Source: Smittium culicis | Lineage: Eukaryota; Kickxellomycota; Harpellomycetes; Harpellales; Legeriomycetaceae | Direction: 5' to 3' | Length of the DNA: 10,981 bases | Assembly: GCA_001970855.1 (NCBI GenBank) | Contig: LSSN01001622.1 | Span: 1 to 10,981, forward strand | In this document: piece after piece, positions 7,153 to 10,981 of the stretch | Numbering within the stretch: position 1 is the stretch's first letter | Layout of the letters: each line of letters begins with the position of its first letter | Translations under genes and position numbers: made by a program | Notes under the pieces: model-generated | Database searches by the model: none | What the model saw: the letters and a program-made list of their open reading frames with translations, nothing else | What the model was told of the DNA's origin: nothing

Positions 7153-7517
7153 AATCTAAAAACTTCAAACGTTTTGAAGAAAAAAAAACTGAAATAGTAA
7201 GTTGATAAATTTGATTATTTCTGGAAATTTATAATACTTCAGAGTAATGTAGTGAATGTCATCTTGTACCTTGAAGCTATGGATATTTGAGATAAATTAT
7301 AATATACAGTTGTCAGTACTAAGCATATAAAAGAATCTAATAAAAGGGAGTCGGAATTAAAAGGCGAAAATAGAATCTTTTTAATCATAGAAATGCATTT
7401 TGAGTTTTATCGAAATGCGTTCGAAGTGAAGAATGAAAAATTTAGCAATATTATAGGTTATATAAACGTAAATTTATCCGAAAGAATATTTTAGGTTGGA
7501 TGTACTTAAATAAATCC
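7153..7517. other. Intergenic, 3' side of the PIG-P gene
   Basis: AT-rich sequence between the frame ending at 7152 and the PIG-P stop codon on the opposite strand. It presumably carries the PIG-P 3' untranslated region and poly(A) site, but I see no AATAAA close to the stop on the minus strand and no repeat or hairpin worth listing. Confidence 0.5.
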
Positions 7518-8388
7518 TTAAGAGTATAAGCAATAGTTAACTACTTCGATTGGTAAATCAGAAATTTCAGGTATACCACCGAGTTCTCTGGTATGAAAGT
7601 CTGATAATGGGTCATTAGAATTTATAATAGAGTATTTATCTAAAAAAAATTCAAAAGACATTTGCGAGCTTAATAATAAAGTTTAGACTGGGAAAAAAAT
7701 AAAAAATTATAATAAATGGTTGAAGTATAGATACCTGTGAAGTTTCCTTTTGATCCCAATGGATCAGCGCATATTAATATGTAACAAAAATAGAAATAGT
7801 AAATAAATAGAGCAAGCATAAAAGTCCACGCAGGTATGGCAAGGGCCCAGTATCTGTCAGGGTAATATGTTATCCCAAGAGAGTTTAAAGCTTCATCAGG
7901 TAAATAGGCCCAAATTAGGTACATACCTAGTATATTAATTATTAAAAAATAAAAATATATTATTTATAAGACTATGTGTCTTTGTGTTATTAATTAAGCG
8001 TGTCTACATTGCTTATTTGATTCATAAAAGCTTACCAAAGAATGCGAATGATACAAGATATATAACAAAGCCGTAATATTCGTACGAGGGCGCATTTGAG
8101 AAATTTTCTAGTGCATGATCTTTATGATTAAAAACATTTCTATAAAGGAAAATACAGGGCATATGTTTATACATATACTTTATGAAGTAACTAAAAATAA
8201 ATATAAATTCGATGATTGAAGTGTAACTTATTTTCAGAACCGCTCGAAGTGTTATTGAAATTCAGCTCAGTATTATTGTCGATAGACTCAATTGAAGAAT
8301 TCTTGTTTAGATTTAGCGAATTTGATAACAAATTTTTCTTATTTTGAGGGCTGTAATGAGATTCTTTATTAGGATATTTATTTGACAT
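7518..8388 (-). CDS. PIG-P homologue, GPI N-acetylglucosaminyltransferase subunit, four exons
   Basis: PIG-P (Gpi19 in yeast) is a small ER-membrane subunit of the GPI-GlcNAc transferase, which makes the first GPI-anchor intermediate on phosphatidylinositol. Exons: 8228-8388, 8036-8139, 7735-7926, 7518-7639. Introns: 8140-8227, 7927-8035, 7640-7734, all GT-AG. The spliced frame gives 192 residues. A polar Asn/Ser-rich N-terminus is followed by YEYYGFVIYLVSFAFFGMYL (first membrane span), IWAYLPDEALNSLGITYYPD, RYWALAIPAW, a second span, then ADPLGSKGNFTDKY and a tail with GGIPEISDLPIEVVN. The hallmark YGFV..Y, IWAYLP, Y.P.RYWALA.P and DPL motifs and the conserved C-terminal IP-x-I-x-DLPI-x-V block are present. 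The length is normal for fungal members. The first acceptor is uncertain: splicing at 8191/8192 (37-nt intron, exon from 8190) also keeps the frame. The ATG at 8388 follows an in-frame TAG, and TTTTTCTTTAG just upstream could be the acceptor of a 5' leader intron. No defect is seen, so it is probably functional. Confidence 0.9.
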
Positions 8389-8717
8389 ATCAGAATATTT
8401 TTCCTAAAGAAAAATAAGCAAAATATAAAAATAGAATATACTCCAAAATTTAATATTATTTAAAAAATATAGCTGAATTCACAATGAACACAAAGTAGTC
8501 TCAACTTTAGATGTATATTATAACAAATTTTCTGGGAAGTCAGAAATTAAGACTATATTCGATTTCTCCTTAGCTCCTAGTTGTGATAATAAAGTATATT
8601 ATTTGTAATAAATCGTTAAAAAAACATAAATAATATAAGTAGAGAAATGTAATAAAAGAAAAGGTTCTGATGTTATTTCTTTACAATTTACTGCCATTTG
8701 ATTATAAGCAAATTCAG
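8389..8717. other. Upstream region of the PIG-P gene
   Basis: AT-rich, with no open frame. On the minus strand TTTTTCTTTAG ends about 19 bp before the PIG-P ATG and has the form of a 3' splice site, so a non-coding first exon may lie in this stretch. No defined promoter element can be named. Confidence 0.4.
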
Positions 8718-8815
8718 TTAACCCTTTCATTTCCGAAAATTAAATAAAAAGAGTTTATTGGCGTTAATGATAATTAACTAAATTTGTTATTTGCAGCTAC
8801 CAGAAAACAAGCCAA
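8718..8815 (+). repeat. TTAA-CCCTT terminal repeat, copy E
   Basis: TTAA (8718-8721) then CCCTTTCATTTCCGAAAA. It is followed by GTTTATTGGCGTTAATGATA, ATTAACTAAATTTGTTATTTGCAG, in the same order as the blocks in the copies at 4138 and 8902. No matching opposite end is visible to the right, so it may be a solo terminus. Confidence 0.5.
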
Positions 8816-8897
8816 TAAATTACCTATTCAAACAAATATTATTTGTGTATGACCACAGGTGGCTAGATTTGCAGTACATAAAACAGCATAACACCCA

Positions 8898-9150
8898 CTA
8901 ACTCTTTCCCATCCAATACTCTTTGAAAAAATCAATTTACTGATTCGTTTATGATTATTAAGTGCATTTATTATTTGCAGTAATATTTCAATATAACAAT
9001 AATTCTAAAGGATTTGGAATTATTATTTTATTTGAACTCTCTGAAAGGATTTATACAACATATATCGAATTTATAAAGATAGTAAATATTATAAGATAAA
9101 TGGGACCATAGTAAGTGGTAACATCTTTATTATAAATACCCAATTTACAA
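8898..9150 (+). repeat. TTAA-CCCTT terminal repeat, copy F
   Basis: CTAA (8898-8901, one base off TTAA) then CTCTTTCCCATCCAATAC. It is followed by TTTACTGATTCGTTTATGATTA, AAGTGCATTTATTATTTGCAG and GGATTTGGAATTATTA. It shows the best long alignment with copy B (4138-4405) and with the fragment at 4590-4700. It starts about 180 bp from copy E in the same orientation. Confidence 0.55.
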
Positions 9151-9209
9151 ATATGGCCATATGATATGTAAACAAATCTAGTAAAATGAATAAAATAAAA
9201 ATTTTTTTC

Positions 9210-9302
9210 CTATATAGTGCTTAAAAGTACGTGATATAAATATTCATCACCATCGCCAGCTTTAAAAGGTACTGTGTGAAAAGATAATGTGGGTTGGCTA
9301 TG
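9210..9302 (-). CDS. Possible last exon of the 9368-9627 gene
   Basis: On the minus strand a splice-acceptor-like ACCTTAG precedes an open stretch of 31 codons, ending in TAG at 9210-9212 (SQPTLSFHTVPFKAGDGDEY is part of it). A second frame through the same stretch is also open nearly as far and is more hydrophobic (QYLLKLAMVMNIYITYF). Neither joins the upstream exon in frame with an obvious donor: GTTGAAG at 9372 would give a phase that stops at once. I list it because its G+C and codon mix differ from the flanks, but the evidence is thin. Confidence 0.2.
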   Translation of the reverse strand, partial: HSQPTLSFHTVPFKAGDGDEYLYHVLLSTI

Positions 9303-9367
9303 CTAAGGTCCCATTAATCGTATAATATTAAAAATCTTGATAAATTAGACACATTTTGTATTATACT

Positions 9368-9627
9368 TCAACCAATGGGAGCATAATATCTTATCCAAAT
9401 TCTGATTGGCCTCTGTGGCGATAGATCCAATATCTCTAGAAACATTGTAATAAGTACCAATGATAGAAATGAAGGATCAAAAAGCGATGAAATAATTTTA
9501 TTTACTATCATACCAGAAATAGAAGTCATTGTATCTCCCATAGCTCGTGCGAATGGTCTTACAAACGGAATATCGTCCGTTATCAAACTCATTACACATT
9601 TAATATGTTTCCTTATTCTCTCTGCGG
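9368..9627 (-). CDS. Probable exon of a membrane protein, faintly SLC41/MgtE-like
   Basis: The minus-strand frame is open from an acceptor-like AAATAG (exon from 9627) through ATG at 9592 to TGA at 9368-9370. It reads AERIRKHIKCVMSLITDDIP, FVRPFARAMGDTMTSISGMI, then a hydrophobic stretch (FLSLVLITMFLEIL) and PIRIWIRYYAPIG. The D-D-I-x(3)-P-x(4)-GD-x(2)-T pattern followed by a membrane span and a basic segment recalls the repeated divalent-cation-channel domain of SLC41/MgtE magnesium transporters. I recall the pattern from memory and the match is weak. It would be one exon or a relic, since a whole transporter needs several more spans that I cannot find in neighbouring sequence. It is separated by 68 bp from the inner end of the right giant-repeat arm. 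Confidence 0.3.
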
Positions 9628-9695
9628 CTATTTAATAGAGTGATCATTTAGGTTTCTGAAAAGATGATTTATCTTGATATCCAGATGGGGGATTC

Positions 9696-9920
9696 TTAAC
9701 GAAGAGAGCACTTTGTTGCAATGGTTATTTAGTGGATTGTTTTTTTAATCAAGATAAGTCAATAAATTTATAAATTAATTATGAAGCGATATTATTGACT
9801 AAAAAAAAAGGCATTCCTTTTTTTCTATAGAAAATCAGTGATTTGATTGGGCCAGATTCCCGATTTGAGCTTATGTTTTTGTGGGAAATCTGAAGAATAG
9901 GAAAGATTAAAATAAAGGCT
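9696..9920 (-). repeat. Right arm (inner part) of giant inverted repeat
   Basis: Reverse complement of 2397-2618 at about 80% identity, beginning at TTAA (9696-9699). On the minus strand the arm continues past TTAA into GAATCCCCC, where the left arm has CCCTTCCC instead. It has no LINE insertion. Confidence 0.8.
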
Positions 9921-10981
9921 ATAAAAAAAGAAATTGAGAAAACAGAAAAAGTTCAGGTAGCAAGTCAAAGACTTGAATATTGATTAAAACTAATAATACT
10001 CTATAAATAAAATATAATATACGCTGAGTTAGTTTTTTTCTTGCATCCAAAAAAAAAAAAAAAATCTAGCGATTTTAAATAGTTTCTGCATTGAATAACA
10101 ATTTTTCTTATTAATTTAATAAAAAGAAAGTCTATTCGGCTTATATGAAATACTAAATATAGAGTTCAATAAAGAAAACAGTTTAAAAATCATACTGAAA
10201 TATATTAATATAAGCTACTGATTTTTTTTATGGAACTGTATATAAATTATGACTTGTTGTAGAGCTTTTAATTTTTTCTTTTTAATAAAGTGTTACCATT
10301 TAAATTTAACACCAGTTATAAAAATGCTCTATATTAACTACCATGCTCTACAGTTAAGAAATGTGATAAATTTGAGAGCATTAACTTGTAATTACATCAC
10401 TATTAATTAAATTTGGCAGTTATTTAATTACTTTTTAACCATATCTAATAAACTCATTAATTCAAAAAAAAAAAAAACTCACTTTCTATATTTTAGATAA
10501 TTTATACACTTATTTTATTTACTCACATGCTTTAACACATATTAAGATGGAAAATTTTTTTCAAAAGCAGTGAATTAACCTTTTTTATATAATTATAATA
10601 CAAAATTTAAAAAAATTCGTTTTCAAGATTTTTTTCTAACAGAATTAAAATTTTTCTATATATATTGGTACCAAATTATATATAGAAAGCTATAAAGTAA
10701 AATAAAACTTTAAAAGAGCATATATTAAATTTATACTTTTGTTAAAACGGTGTTTAATATTATAGAAATGATGAATTTTATATGATTTATTACTTTTTGA
10801 CCTTAAAAAGGGAGGAGTTGTACGGAACCTAAGCCGAATTAGTTAATAAATTAACATGTGCAAACCTTATCGAATAATAAAAATATATAAATTTAATTTT
10901 GATATATGTTACCTATTATCTAATAAATGAAAGTATAAAATAAATAAATAATAAATTTTTTTTGTGGTTTTTTTGGTTTTT
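9921..10981 (-). repeat. Right arm (outer part) of giant inverted repeat
   Basis: Reverse complement of 580-1638, about 97% identical, with a single uninterrupted ATAAAAAAA (9921-9929) at the LINE target site. The repeat is still matching when the window stops, so its length is a minimum. It contains A runs, the same GGTACC-centred imperfect palindrome near 10670, and no coding frame. Confidence 0.9.

Noticed and set aside
7670..7734. Read-through tail of PIG-P exon 3
   Set aside because: The frame continues past a GT donor at 7734-7733 into an intron. Splicing to 7639 restores the conserved TDKY and the C-terminal PIG-P block.
1..10981. Alternative genetic code with TGA as Trp
   Set aside because: Only relic genes contain in-frame TGA. 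The intact PIG-P gene uses TGG for Trp and has no TGA sense codon.
580..10981. Maverick/Polinton or other giant virus-like element bounded by long inverted repeats
   Set aside because: No polymerase B, integrase, ATPase, protease or capsid frame can be seen between the arms, and the enclosed gene is a spliced host gene.

Overview
The window is eukaryotic nuclear DNA of very low G+C. It has short GT-AG introns, long non-coding stretches and dense decayed transposon sequence, with no bacterial operon structure. The one gene that can be reconstructed completely is a four-exon PIG-P (GPI-anchor synthesis) homologue whose conserved C-terminal block looks fungal. With the transposase and LINE relics, an AT-rich, repeat-rich fungus (for example Mucoromycota or Glomeromycotina type) is the best guess. 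That assignment is inference.

Layout. (1) Positions 1-507, plus strand, hold the decayed 3' part of a transposase-like gene with an in-frame TGA where a Trp would be expected. (2) From about 580 to the window end runs a giant inverted repeat. Its left arm is 580-1638 plus 2397-2618 and its right arm is 9696-10981. The outer kilobase is about 97% identical and the inner 0.2 kb only about 80%. (3) The left arm alone is split by a 5'-truncated LINE tail (1639-2388, minus strand) with an 8-bp target duplication. The right arm preserves the empty site. (4) The left arm ends exactly at a TTAA followed by CCCTT. A matching AAGGG-TTAA lies at 6141-6149, so 2615-6149 looks like a piggyBac-type (TTAA-targeting) non-autonomous insertion. 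Inside it are a second inverted repeat (3653-5112), a further TTAA-CCCTT to AAGGG-TTAA unit (4134-4789) and about three 128-138-bp tandem units. (5) 6315-6750 is an island of about 50% G+C of unknown nature. (6) 7518-8388, minus strand, is the PIG-P gene. (7) 8718-9150 has two more copies of the TTAA-CCCTTT terminus. (8) 9368-9627, minus strand, is a probable exon of a membrane protein faintly resembling SLC41/MgtE transporters.

The elements form a Russian doll: giant inverted repeat, then TTAA element, then inner inverted repeat, then inner TTAA element. A host GPI-synthesis gene sits inside the outermost pair of arms. Comparing the two arms gives an internal record of insertion order. The right arm runs to the window edge, so the true outer boundary of the structure cannot be seen. 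No tRNA, rRNA or CRISPR array was found.
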